Source: Flectonema sp. DT1601
Taxonomy: Eukaryota; Euglenozoa; Diplonemea; Diplonemida; Diplonemidae
Assembly (NCBI GenBank): GCA_964019425.1
Contig: OZ025788.1
Span: forward strand, 806,001 to 870,000
Length of the DNA: 64,000 nucleotides
Direction of reading: 5' to 3'
Below are positions 21,490 to 32,780 of the stretch, piece after piece. The notes beneath the pieces are model-generated. The model did not search any database. It was given only the letters and a program-made list of their open reading frames with translations, and was not told where the DNA came from. Positions within the stretch are counted from its first letter, which is position 1. Every line of letters begins with the position of its first letter. A program made the position numbers and the translations under genes.

Positions 21490-24400
21490 CTAAAGACCAA
21501 ACAACACATACGATGCAACTGAAGTAAGACTTGAACTCCTGCGGTAAGTCTTCTTCTCGGTTGATGAAGGGGGCTTAGCGTCTGGTTCTTTTCCAATGAA
21601 TGAGTTTTCGTCAAGATTCGTATTCGTCCATCGATTCTCAATATCAGAAGCAGCGTTTCGTAAATTTGATGAAAGATGACTGCGAGAAGCTGACGAAGCT
21701 CTACTCGATACCGCACTCCTGCTACGAGTTTCCCTCTTGAGATTTTTGTATTTCGCAGTTGCCTCAACGAGTTTTGCTTTGAGCTTATCATTTTGTTCTC
21801 TGATTGCGAACTCCTCATCGATAGTATTACAGTTAGCAGATGTCGTATTCGATATGATGTCTCCCAGAATTGAGGTGTTGGATGCTTCAGATTTCCACAT
21901 TATTTCATTCTCTTTCGCACGTTCACATACTTGTTGAGCATTCCACTCTTCAAGTCGTCGGAGTTCTTGATCTTTAACTCTGCAGGCAGCTTCAGATTCT
22001 TTCAAACGCTGTTTCAAATCTGTCGCACTACTTTTATCAACTTCACACTTAGACAGTCTGGATCTCAGAGTCCTCTCTCGATCTTCCATTTCCTGCAGTG
22101 CTTTTGACAAGCGGGTTGTCTTCCTGCCAGTGGAGTCGTTTTCCTCGCGTTCTTCACGTAGAAGTCTTCTGATTTGCTTCTTTTCTTCGTATATGCGAGA
22201 TAGCTCTTCTTCTTTTTCATCAATCTCCTGCTGTAATTTAAGAATCATCTTACGCTGGATTGCAACCTTGTCTTCAAGTCTGGCTATTTGACGAACGTGA
22301 ACCGAACGGTCTGGTGAGTTGGATTCGCTTCTCTTTGAAAATGATTCATTGTCCTCAAGAGTTTTAATACGGTGTTCCTTAACTAGAAGTTGTTGTTGTG
22401 ATGTGTACAGTGCTTGACGAGTGTTTGATAATTCACCTAATTGAGTATCCCTTTCATTATTGACTGCAGTAAGAACTGCTATTTGCCTTTCAAAGTCACT
22501 GGTACCAGAATTCAATAATTTATTACTCAACGTTAAAGACTCGATAGTAGCTCTCTGTTGATCTCTTTGTAAGTCTGATTGGCGGATCTTTTCTTCCAGA
22601 GATTGGATGAGAACATTATTTCTAATAATTTCAGACTTTGAGTTCGTGATGGTTTCTTTGAGTGAGTTGTTTTCTTCAACAGTTCCAACGATTGCTTTTG
22701 AATTTAATAACTCTTTCTGTAGTTGAGTGATGATCAGTTTCTGTTCATGACAGTTACTTTGAAGTGATTCATTGTCAGATCTGATCTTATTCATGTTTTC
22801 AACCTGACGGTTGCTATCTACTTCTGACTGATGAATAGTCTCTCTTAAACAAGAGATTTCATCAGCTTGTCTGCTACACTCTAATTCTGAAACATCTCTG
22901 TCAGACCTTGACTGTTGTAGTGATTCTTTCAGTGTTTCCAATTCCATACATTTCTTCTCAAGTTCACCTGTAACCTTTCCAATGCTAATTTGGAATTCAC
23001 ACGTTTCTTGTTCGCTCTGAGTTGATGAAGTAGTTTGTAGTTCCTCAATCTGAAGTTGTAAAGAATTATTGACAGTTTCAGAATCAGAAAATTGTTGTTC
23101 AAGAATAGTTGTGTTGTTTTTTAAAGTAATAATTGTTTCGTTTAGCGATGACGACTTCAACTGTTCTTCATTGTGTGACTTTATCAATTCTTTATTACTT
23201 TCTTCTAATAGATGTACTTTGGTGTTTAGAACAGATATCTCTTCTTCGTGAGACTCAATTAATTTATTTTCTTTATCAACTGTTTGCTGAAGGGATACTT
23301 CCATTTTGCTCTTCAGGTTGTTTAAGTCTTGTTTTTCATCTTCCAGCTGTTGGAGTTTGACTAACTGTTCTTCGTGTGAAACTATTAAGAGTTGTTCCCT
23401 TGAAAGGGTTTCTTGTAAAGAGGTTTCTTGAGATTCCAAATCTGCCTGTAAAGATGAGAGCTTATCGGACAATGAATTAATTTCAGACTCATGAGTTTCA
23501 GTTTGAATTTTGTACTCACCTGAGAGACGAGTAACATCCAAAGTAAGTGATGCAACACATTCGTCTTTCTCTACACATTTCAGATCCAATTCCTGTTGCA
23601 GTTCCAACAATTGTGCTGACAATTCCGCAACCTCTTCAGCTGAGTTTGTCGTCGTTCTCGAAACTTTTTTTCGGAGTTTTATAATTGTTTCTTCCTGTTG
23701 TGATAGTTCCTTTTGTATATCAGTCAGCTTGCCTTGTGATGTTTTGTAGGCTGCCTTGTGGTCAGAAATATCACTTTCAAGAAACTTAATATTATCTCTA
23801 AGTTCATTCTCTACATAAAGTTGTTCCGACTGTGATTGTGAAAGAGAGTCTACTGCTGTAGAGTGGAGTGCTGATTGCTCCTCAAGTTGCTGCTGAAGGT
23901 TTTTGATGTTATCGCGAAGACCGTTTTCTGATTCTAAACGCAACAGAGAGTTCTTCTGAATTTCTTGCTGAAGTGAAGTAATGTTACTCTGAGCGAGATC
24001 CTTCTCAGCAGTTAGTATTTCATACTGCTCGTTGCTTTGTAATAATTCCTCTTTGAGATTATCAACTGACTTTGCAACAGACGCAGAATTGCTATCCGAC
24101 TGCAACAACTTCTTACTCAAATCATCCCTCTCAGAGAGAAGTCGAAGGATCTTATCCTCACTCTCAGATGAGGCTTCCTCCCAGGAGGTTATTTTTTCTC
24201 TCGATTTTTGCAATTCACATTCTACCTCAGTCTTTTCATCAACAAGTTGAGCATACGCTCTACGTCTGGTATCGACATCAGACTCTAATTGTTTTTGGAT
24301 GGCGGTACACTTCTCTTCTTGCGATGCCAAATTCCTTTTCAAACTCGCAATGTCTTTGTCACGTTGATTACGTTCAGTCTCGACCGCTTGTACTTCCTGA

Positions 24401-26280
24401 CGAGACAAGATTAATTCAGAACTGAGATTACCAATATTATTCTCATAAGTCTGTGTCTGTGAATCTGTTGAGTCCTGAAGAGCTACTAGTTGATCAGTAA
24501 GACAGAGTAAGTCTTCCTTCACTGATGACAGTTCGGTTTCTAATTTCTCTCTCTCAGATACGACTTGGCGTTCGAGATGTCCTTGTCGTTGAGATGATGC
24601 TTTTTCAAGAATGATAATATTTCTTTTATTACTGATAGACACCCAACCCACTAAAGGATACACAATACGAGCACGACCAAACATTATGTCAGTAATGTAA
24701 ACAGTTGTTCCGAATGGAACTGGTTCTGAACCAACAATACGAGACTCTAGAGATGGTGTTGCTCGTACAGTAACACCTTCTGATCCAGTCACAATCCAAC
24801 CATCACCAAGAATAGGTTCAATACAGGCTGGTTTTGATAGCCTTATGTGTCCTTCAATAGCTACTGTTACCTTTGGTTTGGTTATGCAAGAAATGTCGAC
24901 GTGTTTTATTGGTGTTCTCGGAGGTAAGTAATGAGTCTTTAATCCAATACAAAGGTTAGCACCATTTTGATTAATAATCCAATCTCCTTCACTAGTTTGA
25001 GTGAAGTCATCTTTACAAGTTAAATAGCCGTCAGCTTCGTGAATAACTTGAACAGATTTTCTACTTTGAGCAGAAACTGATAAAACAGTACCTCTGTGTA
25101 CAACGCGTAGTTCAGAACCTTCCGTGCAAGGGAATGAGGGATAAATACTCACTGGTGTATCTGAGACCACAACCCACGGCTTCAAGTCTGATCGTTCAAC
25201 ATGAGCAGTTGCTGAAAGTAATCTTTCTTCAGCAGCTAGTGCTTTATCTCTTTCTAAAACATCATCAGTCAGACTACTAACAATGCTGTAGTGAATCTTA
25301 CCATTTGGAGACCCCGACGTCGATGACAACGGACTGTGGGGTGATGACGGCGCCTTACGAACATGACGACCTACTTGCCCAGTTGGGAGACTCTGCGACT
25401 TACGAAGTTTTGATAAAATAGTTTTTAAAAGAAGGTGTCCATCTGTAACTGATTTTTGTTGCAGCACTGCAATAGCCTGGCGATCACTTTCTTCACTTGA
25501 AATAATCCTATTTAACATGTGTCGGAACTTCATTCCGTGTACAATAACATTTCTTGGTTGAGGTGAACCTTCAGGATCACGTGGAGTAGGAGAAAGACCA
25601 TGGACTTCACGCAGTAATCTAATTTCCCTTTTATAAAAAGCGACTTCCTCGTGACGTTCTAATTCAGCTTCACGAAGAGCAGCACCTCGTAGGTCGAGTT
25701 TTCTTTGTAAATCTTTCATTTCTGCTTCCAATGAAAGTTTTTGTACTTCCGACTTAGCAGAGCTGGCTGCTGATATTATTGTGTCGACTTCAGTCTGTTG
25801 ACGTTTGTTTTCTTCTTGTAGTTCTTCAATCTTTGTCTGGTCAGAAGTTGGTGGAGCCGGTGGTGATGGTACTGCCGCTGGGCAGATTTGATTCATAAAA
25901 GCTTCCCATCTTTTGAATTCACTTTTTCTGTTGGTACTCAAATGTAATAATTCATTTCCCTTTTGTGTTTCTAATGAAATATCAATTGGGTACCACTTAC
26001 CTGATGTTGAGTTATTTACTGCACTTCTTGGAGTGTAGCAATTACACTGCTGACTCATGTGTGTACTGATTGGCTCACAACATATCGCTGCAACTCCCAT
26101 TGTAGCTTTAATTGAGGTATACCTACCTTCGAACACAGTAGTAACTCTTTTTACACCACCAAGTCCTGGTTGTGAGATTACTCTGACTCTTTTGGTAGCG
26201 TGATTAACATTAACCAATACTCTCTTCTTCTGTCCTCCCTTAGAACAATACCAAAGCTCTCCTCGAATCTCGGTCAGCAT
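21490..26280 (-). CDS. Large PH-like, SH3b-like, coiled-coil protein
   Basis: 1596 residues in one exon. Residues ~1-135 resemble a PH domain (GELWYCSKGGQKKRVLVNVN at the start, KSEFKRWEAFMNQICP at the end). Residues ~140-210 form a first coiled coil. Residues ~360-560 are a beta-rich block containing VRATPSLESRIVGSEPV followed by VGWVSI, the look of a bacterial-SH3-like repeat. From ~560 to ~1500 there is almost unbroken heptad-rich coiled coil; the tail is Ser/Arg-rich. A cytoskeletal, basal-body or membrane-tether scaffold is a reasonable inference; the PH-like domain suggests membrane or phosphoinositide contact. No motor or GTPase motif is present. Confidence 0.75.
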   Translation of the reverse strand: MLTEIRGELWYCSKGGQKKRVLVNVNHATKRVRVISQPGLGGVKRVTTVFEGRYTSIKATMGVAAICCEPISTHMSQQCNCYTPRSAVNNSTSGKWYPIDISLETQKGNELLHLSTNRKSEFKRWEAFMNQICPAAVPSPPAPPTSDQTKIEELQEENKRQQTEVDTIISAASSAKSEVQKLSLEAEMKDLQRKLDLRGAALREAELERHEEVAFYKREIRLLREVHGLSPTPRDPEGSPQPRNVIVHGMKFRHMLNRIISSEESDRQAIAVLQQKSVTDGHLLLKTILSKLRKSQSLPTGQVGRHVRKAPSSPHSPLSSTSGSPNGKIHYSIVSSLTDDVLERDKALAAEERLLSATAHVERSDLKPWVVVSDTPVSIYPSFPCTEGSELRVVHRGTVLSVSAQSRKSVQVIHEADGYLTCKDDFTQTSEGDWIINQNGANLCIGLKTHYLPPRTPIKHVDISCITKPKVTVAIEGHIRLSKPACIEPILGDGWIVTGSEGVTVRATPSLESRIVGSEPVPFGTTVYITDIMFGRARIVYPLVGWVSISNKRNIIILEKASSQRQGHLERQVVSEREKLETELSSVKEDLLCLTDQLVALQDSTDSQTQTYENNIGNLSSELILSRQEVQAVETERNQRDKDIASLKRNLASQEEKCTAIQKQLESDVDTRRRAYAQLVDEKTEVECELQKSREKITSWEEASSESEDKILRLLSERDDLSKKLLQSDSNSASVAKSVDNLKEELLQSNEQYEILTAEKDLAQSNITSLQQEIQKNSLLRLESENGLRDNIKNLQQQLEEQSALHSTAVDSLSQSQSEQLYVENELRDNIKFLESDISDHKAAYKTSQGKLTDIQKELSQQEETIIKLRKKVSRTTTNSAEEVAELSAQLLELQQELDLKCVEKDECVASLTLDVTRLSGEYKIQTETHESEINSLSDKLSSLQADLESQETSLQETLSREQLLIVSHEEQLVKLQQLEDEKQDLNNLKSKMEVSLQQTVDKENKLIESHEEEISVLNTKVHLLEESNKELIKSHNEEQLKSSSLNETIITLKNNTTILEQQFSDSETVNNSLQLQIEELQTTSSTQSEQETCEFQISIGKVTGELEKKCMELETLKESLQQSRSDRDVSELECSRQADEISCLRETIHQSEVDSNRQVENMNKIRSDNESLQSNCHEQKLIITQLQKELLNSKAIVGTVEENNSLKETITNSKSEIIRNNVLIQSLEEKIRQSDLQRDQQRATIESLTLSNKLLNSGTSDFERQIAVLTAVNNERDTQLGELSNTRQALYTSQQQLLVKEHRIKTLEDNESFSKRSESNSPDRSVHVRQIARLEDKVAIQRKMILKLQQEIDEKEEELSRIYEEKKQIRRLLREEREENDSTGRKTTRLSKALQEMEDRERTLRSRLSKCEVDKSSATDLKQRLKESEAACRVKDQELRRLEEWNAQQVCERAKENEIMWKSEASNTSILGDIISNTTSANCNTIDEEFAIREQNDKLKAKLVEATAKYKNLKRETRSRSAVSSRASSASRSHLSSNLRNAASDIENRWTNTNLDENSFIGKEPDAKPPSSTEKKTYRRSSSLTSVASYVLFGL

Positions 26281-26673
26281 TTTCTTGTTTGGTTCCCCCG
26301 TCCCCTAATAATAAAATGATGAGTTTTTTTTTTTTTTTTAATTATTTTTTTTAATCGTGAAGAAAAAAAAACAAATGTTTTTTTCTTTTCTGGATTGAAG
26401 CGAGTAAGATTTTTAACACAAATAATGAAAAACAGGGATTTCTTTTTTCCTGCTGCTCTACATGACTGTTGTTGACTAACGAAGGACAAAACAAAACAAA
26501 ACAAAACAGAAACACGGAATGAAGAACACTCACTATAAGTGAGGTTCGTTAAGATTAAATATTTGATACGCACGAACGTTATGATTGATTATTTTAAATG
26601 ACTTTATTACATTATTGTACATCACTGATATAGCAAAACAATTGAGAATATTGGGGGCAAAACTCTAAAAAAA
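26281..26673. other. Intergenic, 0.4 kb
   Basis: A/T runs (26325-26350) and an AAAAC microsatellite near 26488-26508. No gene supported. Confidence 0.6.
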
Positions 26674-28424
26674 TTACGCGTGAGGGGGAGATATTGTACT
26701 CGCCATCCTACTAATATGTGGTGGAGGAGGAGAATCAACAATAGGAGAAGGAGATCTCGGAAGTGTACTAAACTTTCGATGACAATTCGATATTGAAGGT
26801 AATGATGTCAAAGACGTCTCAGGAAGAGCCGAGAACTGTCGATGCTGAGGAGCAAACGACGGCGCTGGATCAGCTGTCGGTATTAAATCATTACTACTAT
26901 TAAGTGAAGAACACGATCTCAAGTTTCTTTGCGAAACCTCAGCGCTAGAATGATGAATCAATCCAGAGCTACTCACAGCTTTACTTGAGGTGTGATTAGA
27001 AGTTGTAGTACAGCCTGGATCTGCAAATCTTAAGTATCTAAGTGGGAATATTAATAAATTAGAAAACCCGACTATAAAACTCAACACAACAATAGTTGTC
27101 CTCGAGCCATCATTTAATGAACTAACTAGATTAGATGATTGACCGCAAGATATCGCAACTCCAAATGCAATTCCAAAATACGCAATCGGAAAATAGATCG
27201 AAAACTGTTCCCTTCCAAATAGTTCCGTCACAGCTGTTGGAATAGTTGCGAAGTTCCCTGCGAAAGCGAAGGACATCATGCAAGTCCACAGTTGGAAGAA
27301 ACCTGCTATTTTGGTATATGAAAAAGAGAAATACAATGCACCTGTCAAGATACTAATACAACCCATCGTAAGATGGTATCCAACAGCATCAGCAACAACA
27401 CCCCAGACTAGCCTGCCAACGACTCCCGAAAGAGTCGCCCAAGTAGCTGCAGTTGTTACGGAGTCGTCTGATAAGTTGTTTATTCTCAATCCAATCTGAG
27501 AAGTGTTGTCAATTACTAAACTTCCGCATGCTGACATTGTGATCGTCATGACGGGTAATAATAATACGTACAACCTCTTTCTGAATATCGCTTGGTAGTA
27601 CTTGGCGGTGCGCGCTACCCCCTGAACGTCACCATCCACATCGTTAGTCTTTTCAGGAACTTCTAGTAAACCGTGTAGTCTAACTCTGAGCATTACTTCT
27701 TTAGGATCAGGGAGTATAAGGGTACCGAGTAAGGTACTTATGAAATATATTACTGCAAACACCCGAAACATATTTGGAATTTTCTTAAAAACATCATAAG
27801 CCACAACAGTTGCCGTCGTAGCAGGAAGTTCTGACAACCCCAGTAGCTGTCCAAAGACAAAATCTCCAAGAAGCTCTCCAGCTGCAAAGGTGCTGGTTGC
27901 AAATCCCATCATCACACCTATTTTATATTTATGAGTTATTAATAATGATTTTGTTATAAAACATTATAAAACATACCTAGAGTGTGAGGGAAACACTGAC
28001 TAATGTAAACGAGAGGAATCACGTATGCCCCACAAGCAACTCCCTGTAAAATACCATAAAAGAAAGTAACTCCAGTGAGAGTTGTCTGAACAGATGTAAT
28101 TGCGAGAGAGATACTTCCAATAGCGCAACCACAGCAGACAATCATTCTTGGGTATGAAACTTTCATAACGAGATGGGCAAATGCAAAGACAGAGAATGGG
28201 AAGACGACCCAGGCACATACAATCACAGGAGTAACATCTGGAGGATCAGTATGGTTCTTATGTCCAATATAATGAGCGAGAACTGATTTTAATCTACCGA
28301 AGCTCATTATCGTTCCCATCGGCATCATCAACAACGCGCAACTTAGAACAAATCGAAGTACTGGGATCGTCGGTCGCCCACCCCGACCGTCGACGACCAT
28401 GGCATTTGCCCTCGACGTGTTCAT
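26674..28424 (-). CDS. Major facilitator superfamily transporter, 2 exons
   Basis: Exons 28424-27977 and 27917-26674 joined across a 59-nt intron (GTATGT...AAATAG, phase 1, restoring PHTLGVMMGFA). About 563 residues. A short N-terminal tail, then roughly 12 hydrophobic segments, e.g. FVLSCALLMMPMGTIMSF, VIVCAWVVFPFSVFAFAHLV, GVTFFYGILQGVACGAYVIP, with a central loop (~res 220-250) and a Ser-rich cytosolic C-tail of ~110 residues ending in Pro/His-rich sequence. The YGILQGVACGAYVIPLVY and VVGRLVWGVVADAVG blocks are typical of MFS, closest by eye to the oxalate/formate and monocarboxylate porter group. Substrate not inferable. Confidence 0.85.
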
Positions 28425-29033
28425 ATTTTACCTCCTCCAACAACTTATATTGCTGGCTGGCTTACTGATAAAGAAAGGTATGAATTGGTAAACTGTTTTA
28501 ACTGGAGACGTGTTATTTCTATTCAAAATAAAATAGAATAGTGAGAATAAAATATAGGTTGTACAAGTTCAATGGTAGAGAAAAAGAAAAACAAAAGGCA
28601 ACTGTTTCCTAAATTATTTTCCACATAAGAACTGAACTAATGAAAGTGCGAAGCAAACTAACACGCCAGAGTCCAAACCTGGAAAGGAGGACTGCTTCGC
28701 AACACCGAGACTAATGTTTTACTTCAAGTACGTATCGAGCAACCAACGAAGAGATAGCTGCTGTTCCCTATATTAGATAAGTAAAGTAACGATAACTGTA
28801 GTGGATAGTTTGTTACATTCCATCAGCTTCCCTCCAGAGTCAGATGTTTAGTATTCTTCAATAAGTACAAAGTAGTGCAGCGTACCTGAAAAGGAATCCG
28901 TTTCTCTGTTTGTACTTAAGAAGACTACTCTCTTCTGTTGATGTTAACGTTTGTCAATTTGTCAGACAACTGAGTGACTTTTAAAGTTTTAAAAGCTTTC
29001 AAAATGTGACTTGTCTTTCAACTAAACAAACGA
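28425..29033. other. 0.6 kb intergenic
   Basis: 5' flank of the MFS gene. No ORF or structured element that I can support. Confidence 0.6.
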
Positions 29034-29702
29034 TTACTTTGCCAACCTTTCAATTGCAGCATTCTGTTGTTCCTTCGACAATGGTTTCTTGGGAGGTTCG
29101 AGACTGTAAACGTACTTGTCAACTAGTTTTTCAATATTTTCTTTTTGGGTATCCTGTTGTTGTTGTTGTTGTTGTTGTTTTATTTTGTTATATTAGATTC
29201 TAATGACTCTTGGCCTTTCAGAAATACAAACCTTTCTCGAAGAGTAGAATCTCTCATTCAGTTCCTTCACTCCCTCAGCATTAACGAGTTTCTTCTCTGG
29301 TTTCGCATTGTACTTTTCATGTAATTTCTTTGAAAGATCTTTTTGTTTATTAAGCCCTTGCTTAAAAAGCCTATCAACACTTTCTGTTAACTGATGCGTG
29401 TCAATGTACCGAATGCCTTCTCTTGAAGTAAATGCAGCTACCTTTTGCTCTTCTTTCCTTTTTCTCTTACTAAGCTCTTGTGAATAAAGCCTGTCGGTAC
29501 TGCTTTGAATTACTTCCTTCTTTAATACTTTTCGTGGTGTCAAAGGTTCCAACATAATCTGCCTCTCTTTTCGGTGAGAGAGACGTTGCAGGAATTTGTC
29601 TACCTCGTCTGGTGACATTTTTTTCTTCTTTGGGCTTTCAAGGGCTGGGAGACCCTTTGGTGGAGTTGGGAAACTAGTGTAGCATTGGCCATTGTACATC
29701 AT
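29034..29702 (-). CDS. Small basic protein with repeated RLY/RLF helices, 2 exons
   Basis: Exons 29702-29232 and 29153-29034, a 78-nt intron whose 3' end is a (CAA)n run ending CAACAG; phase 0; 196 residues. The product is Lys/Arg-rich and contains four related ~35-residue units with a conserved aromatic step: DKFLQRLSHRKERQ, TDRLYSQELSKRKRKEE, VDRLFKQGLNKQKDLSKK, LNERFYSSRKDTQKENIEK. Repeats of this look occur, to my recollection, in trypanosomatid and other flagellate proteins of unknown function. Splicing adds a C-terminal helix ending AIERLAK. No enzyme motif is present. Confidence 0.75.
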
Positions 29703-30092
29703 TTTTTTAAGATATTTGACCTATTGAGAGAAATTACATCATTTTATCTATAATTGAAATAAAAATAAGGAACAAAGCTCCATTCCCGACAATTTTTTCA
29801 AAAAGTGCCAATTGTACCGACCTTAAAATTTATATCGTCCAACTTGGTACAGGCTATTGAAAACCTCAGTGGCACGATCTGATCTGTTCAATCCCACCGT
29901 GGGTAGAAGTACCATCCAAAATGTTTTGTTCTGCTTTTAATGTCAGAATTTAGAATCTATTTGAGAGGAAAATAGAACATAAAAACAACAATTCAGTAGT
30001 AACACTTAAACAAAAATGTCTCCCTTTCAATGCGGTCGATGTCTGATTACAAATTGATACTAAAACTTTAACAAAACAACGAAGGTAGTTGT
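29703..30092. other. Intergenic, 0.4 kb
   Basis: Spacer between the RLY-repeat gene and the uS8 stop. Nothing supported. Confidence 0.6.
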
Positions 30093-30559
30093 TTAGTAAA
30101 AGAATCCGAGAACCTTTCCTCCGGTACGCTTACGACGGGCTTCCTCGTGATCCTGTTGGTTGTGTGAAATGAACAAGAGCGCATGGGATGAGATGGAAAA
30201 AATGCTAAAAAAGTAAATGACCATACCATAATTCCAAGTGAAGTAGTCATCACAACAAAACCAAACTGACGAGATGGCAACAAGTAAGTTGTAAACTCAT
30301 CAATGTCAGGTAACGCCATGTTATAACGTGGGGATACGATACCACACTTGTTGAGTCTTCCATTGAGTTCAACAACAATCTTTCCACCTCTGTGATCATC
30401 TACAATCTCAAACTCATTAATGTATCCATGCTTCTGCATACAAGTTAAAAACTTTACCAACACTTTTGATGAAGGGTGCAATACAACTTGTCTTTTACCT
30501 TTTCTACTGGCGTTAGCCATCGTCTTCAAGGCATCAGCGAGGGTAGACATTCTAGTCAT
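30093..30559 (-). CDS. RPS15A: Cytosolic ribosomal protein uS8 (RPS15A/RPS22), 2 exons
   Basis: Exons 30559-30227 and 30152-30093 across a 74-nt intron (GTATGG...CAACAG, phase 0). 130 residues, the same length as human RPS15A. Diagnostic blocks: [59 protein letters not shown] joined to [19 protein letters not shown]. uS8 is an early-binding 40S protein on the central domain of 18S rRNA. The start is chosen at the family-typical M-x-R-M; the frame is open upstream without support. Unlike eL13 in this window, its intron is too short to host an RNA. Confidence 0.97.
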
Positions 30560-31035
30560 TGTTACGGTTTTGTTTGAAATATATCTTGCGAAGGGGAGGT
30601 ATAAAAAAAATAATTGAGAAACAGAACTCAGTCGAAAGCACCTCAACTTGCCAACCGGTGCCATGACATTCAAGTTGTCTGGGCGAGAAGGCGAGGTGAA
30701 AAAGTATACAGAGCGGGCGGCGCTGTTGTTCTCTCTCAATCAATCATAATGTTATATTAGTAATCTGAACAAAGGAAATAGAAATCAAACTCAAGAACAC
30801 AAATACCACAACAACTGATGCCTTGGAATAAGAGAAACCAGTATCGGAGCTGACTTCTTTCAATCTTTCCAAATTGTTGTATCAAGAATAAGGCTAGAGT
30901 CATTGATAGGTGATAAACGTAACACAAAGCAGTAATGGATGAATTCAAAAGGGAAGGTAAGGTGGGGGAGGTACAGGTACCGACTTACTTTGTAGGCGTG
31001 GTCAACATAACCGATGTGCACAACTAATATCTTTT
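30560..31035. other. Intergenic, 0.5 kb
   Basis: 5' flank of uS8 and 3' flank of AAMP; contains ACCGACTTACTTTG near 30980. No gene supported. Confidence 0.6.
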
Positions 31036-32393
31036 CTATGGTTTAAATAAACGAAGAGTCGTGTCATCACTTCCAGATACGACCCATCCATCTTCCTGTG
31101 CTGACATACACAGGACTACATCACCGTGACCAGTCCACGTCTGTTGTTTATTATTATTATTATTTTTATCATTATTATTAAAAGAACGGTACACAATAAG
31201 GCCTCAAAAGCAACAATACAAACCATTTGCGCTCCAGCAGAAAGCTGTCTTCCATCGTAACGACGGACTTCGCCACCAGCATCCGCAGAGTAGAGATGCT
31301 CACTGGCCCACTGAAGTTGAATGAAACCAGCCTCCTGTCTAATTGAATCACGAAGAGAGTTGTTCTCAGCATTCCACACAACGAGAGTACCCTCTGATGA
31401 TGCAGTTGAGAAGTAAGGCATGATTGGACATGACTGAATAGATTCTACAGCCTGTTTATGAGCCTGAGGAAGTATTGTCAGAAGTTTCTTTGTAGCGATA
31501 CTAAACAAACATAAATCACCAGTAGCGTATCCTCCGATAACTGTATCATTATTACGAGGATGAGGAGCTACAGCAGTTACTTCACAAGGAGGTACTTCAT
31601 GCATTCCCTTACCAGTGTTGGAGTAGTGTGCTAATTGCTCTCCTGTCTTTGGAGCAAATACACGAATTGTTTGATCATCTGAACCAGTCGCTAGTAACTT
31701 GTCGTCAGACACGAGAGCACCGCAAGTAACTTCAGCAGCGTGTCCTGGGAATAGTTGTAAACACTTTCCCTTCTCACTCCACATTCCTGATTGACTGTCT
31801 GCTCCTCCGGCAAATAGAACTTTTCCCTTTGGATGCCAGAATAAGTAAGTAATAGAGTCACCGAGATCTTCAATTTCAGCGACCTTCTTTCCGTTGTCTT
31901 CCCAGAGGATAATTTTAGCATCCATTCCTGCAGTCGCTAACATGGATCCGTCTGGTGAGAACGCTACTGCGATGACGGTATCAGTGTGACCTTCAAGGTG
32001 GTGAGTTGGCTTTACTTCAGTTGCGGATTTCGCAGCGAACTCATCCGGGTTTATGTTCCAAAGGTAAACTTGATCATCTTCTCCACCAGATGCTACGATT
32101 GGCATCTTTGGATTAATAGACACACAGTGAACTGGTTGCTTATGTCCAACTAATACGGCTGCCGCCATTTCGATAACTTCCTCTTCTTCAGCTTCTTCCA
32201 TTGCGTGGTCTTTTGGCAATTCTGATTCGTCGGCCTCTCCGTCACTGTCATCTTCTACTGGAGGTTCATTGTTGTCGTCTACGACTGTGAGCATACCCTC
32301 GTCCTCAAATTCTTTGAGTCTCTCCATATCAATTACCTCCTCCATGTCACTGGCTTCAGACTGAGCATCCATGTTAACGTCATGTTCAGACAT
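31036..32393 (-). CDS. AAMP: AAMP-like WD40 protein (Sqt1/AAMP family), 2 exons
   Basis: Exons 32393-31224 and 31140-31036; 83-nt intron (GTTTGT...CAACAG, phase 0); 424 residues against 434 in human AAMP. An acidic N-terminus (DMEEVIDMERLKEFEDEG through EEAEEEEVIEMAAA) precedes eight WD40-type blades: VLVGHKQPVHCVSINPKMPI, VYLWNI, HLEGHTDTVIAVAFSPDGS, LFPGHAAEVTCGALVSD, and after splicing TWTGHGDVVLCMSAQ...SDDTTLRLFKP as the last. The acidic head plus eight-blade propeller is the signature of AAMP and yeast Sqt1, which chaperones ribosomal protein uL16. The ATG is chosen at MSEHDVNMD; an upstream in-frame extension lacks conservation features. Confidence 0.9.
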
Positions 32394-32780
32394 GTTTAAT
32401 GATTTGCTGAATTTGATGATATTATTTATTGTATTTTGTAATGAATGGGATTCTGTGATAGATAACAATCACACCTCATATGATATTCATTCCTGTTTAA
32501 AGAAGATAGCATCACACGGGATCGAACTGGATAGATTACTTGCTGAAATAGTATTGGTTTTTTACGAGGGAAAATCTTACCCCTGATAATTATAAAATAA
32601 TAAAAACCTCAACTAATGTAAACCCGCTCAGGTAGGTCGATTGCGGTACTGATAAGGCACCTCGACACACTGGCTTATTGTCTTTTTTTTTTAAAGCACA
32701 AGACGGTTTTTTTGGAAACAAACAGTATTATATACTATGTGTCACCACAACTATGGTCTGCAGTCCAATATACAAAGTGA
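32394..32780. other. Intergenic, 0.4 kb
   Basis: 5' flank of AAMP and 3' flank of the single-TM gene. A tRNA B-box-like string near 32517 has no matching A box or acceptor stem. Nothing else supported. Confidence 0.55.

Noticed and set aside
21315-21818. Minus-strand frame overlapping the 3' end of the large coiled-coil gene
   Set aside because: Alternative-frame shadow; the continuous 1596-residue frame explains the region.
32510-32540. GTTCGATCCC on the minus strand, resembling a tRNA T-arm
   Set aside because: No A box or acceptor stem around it.
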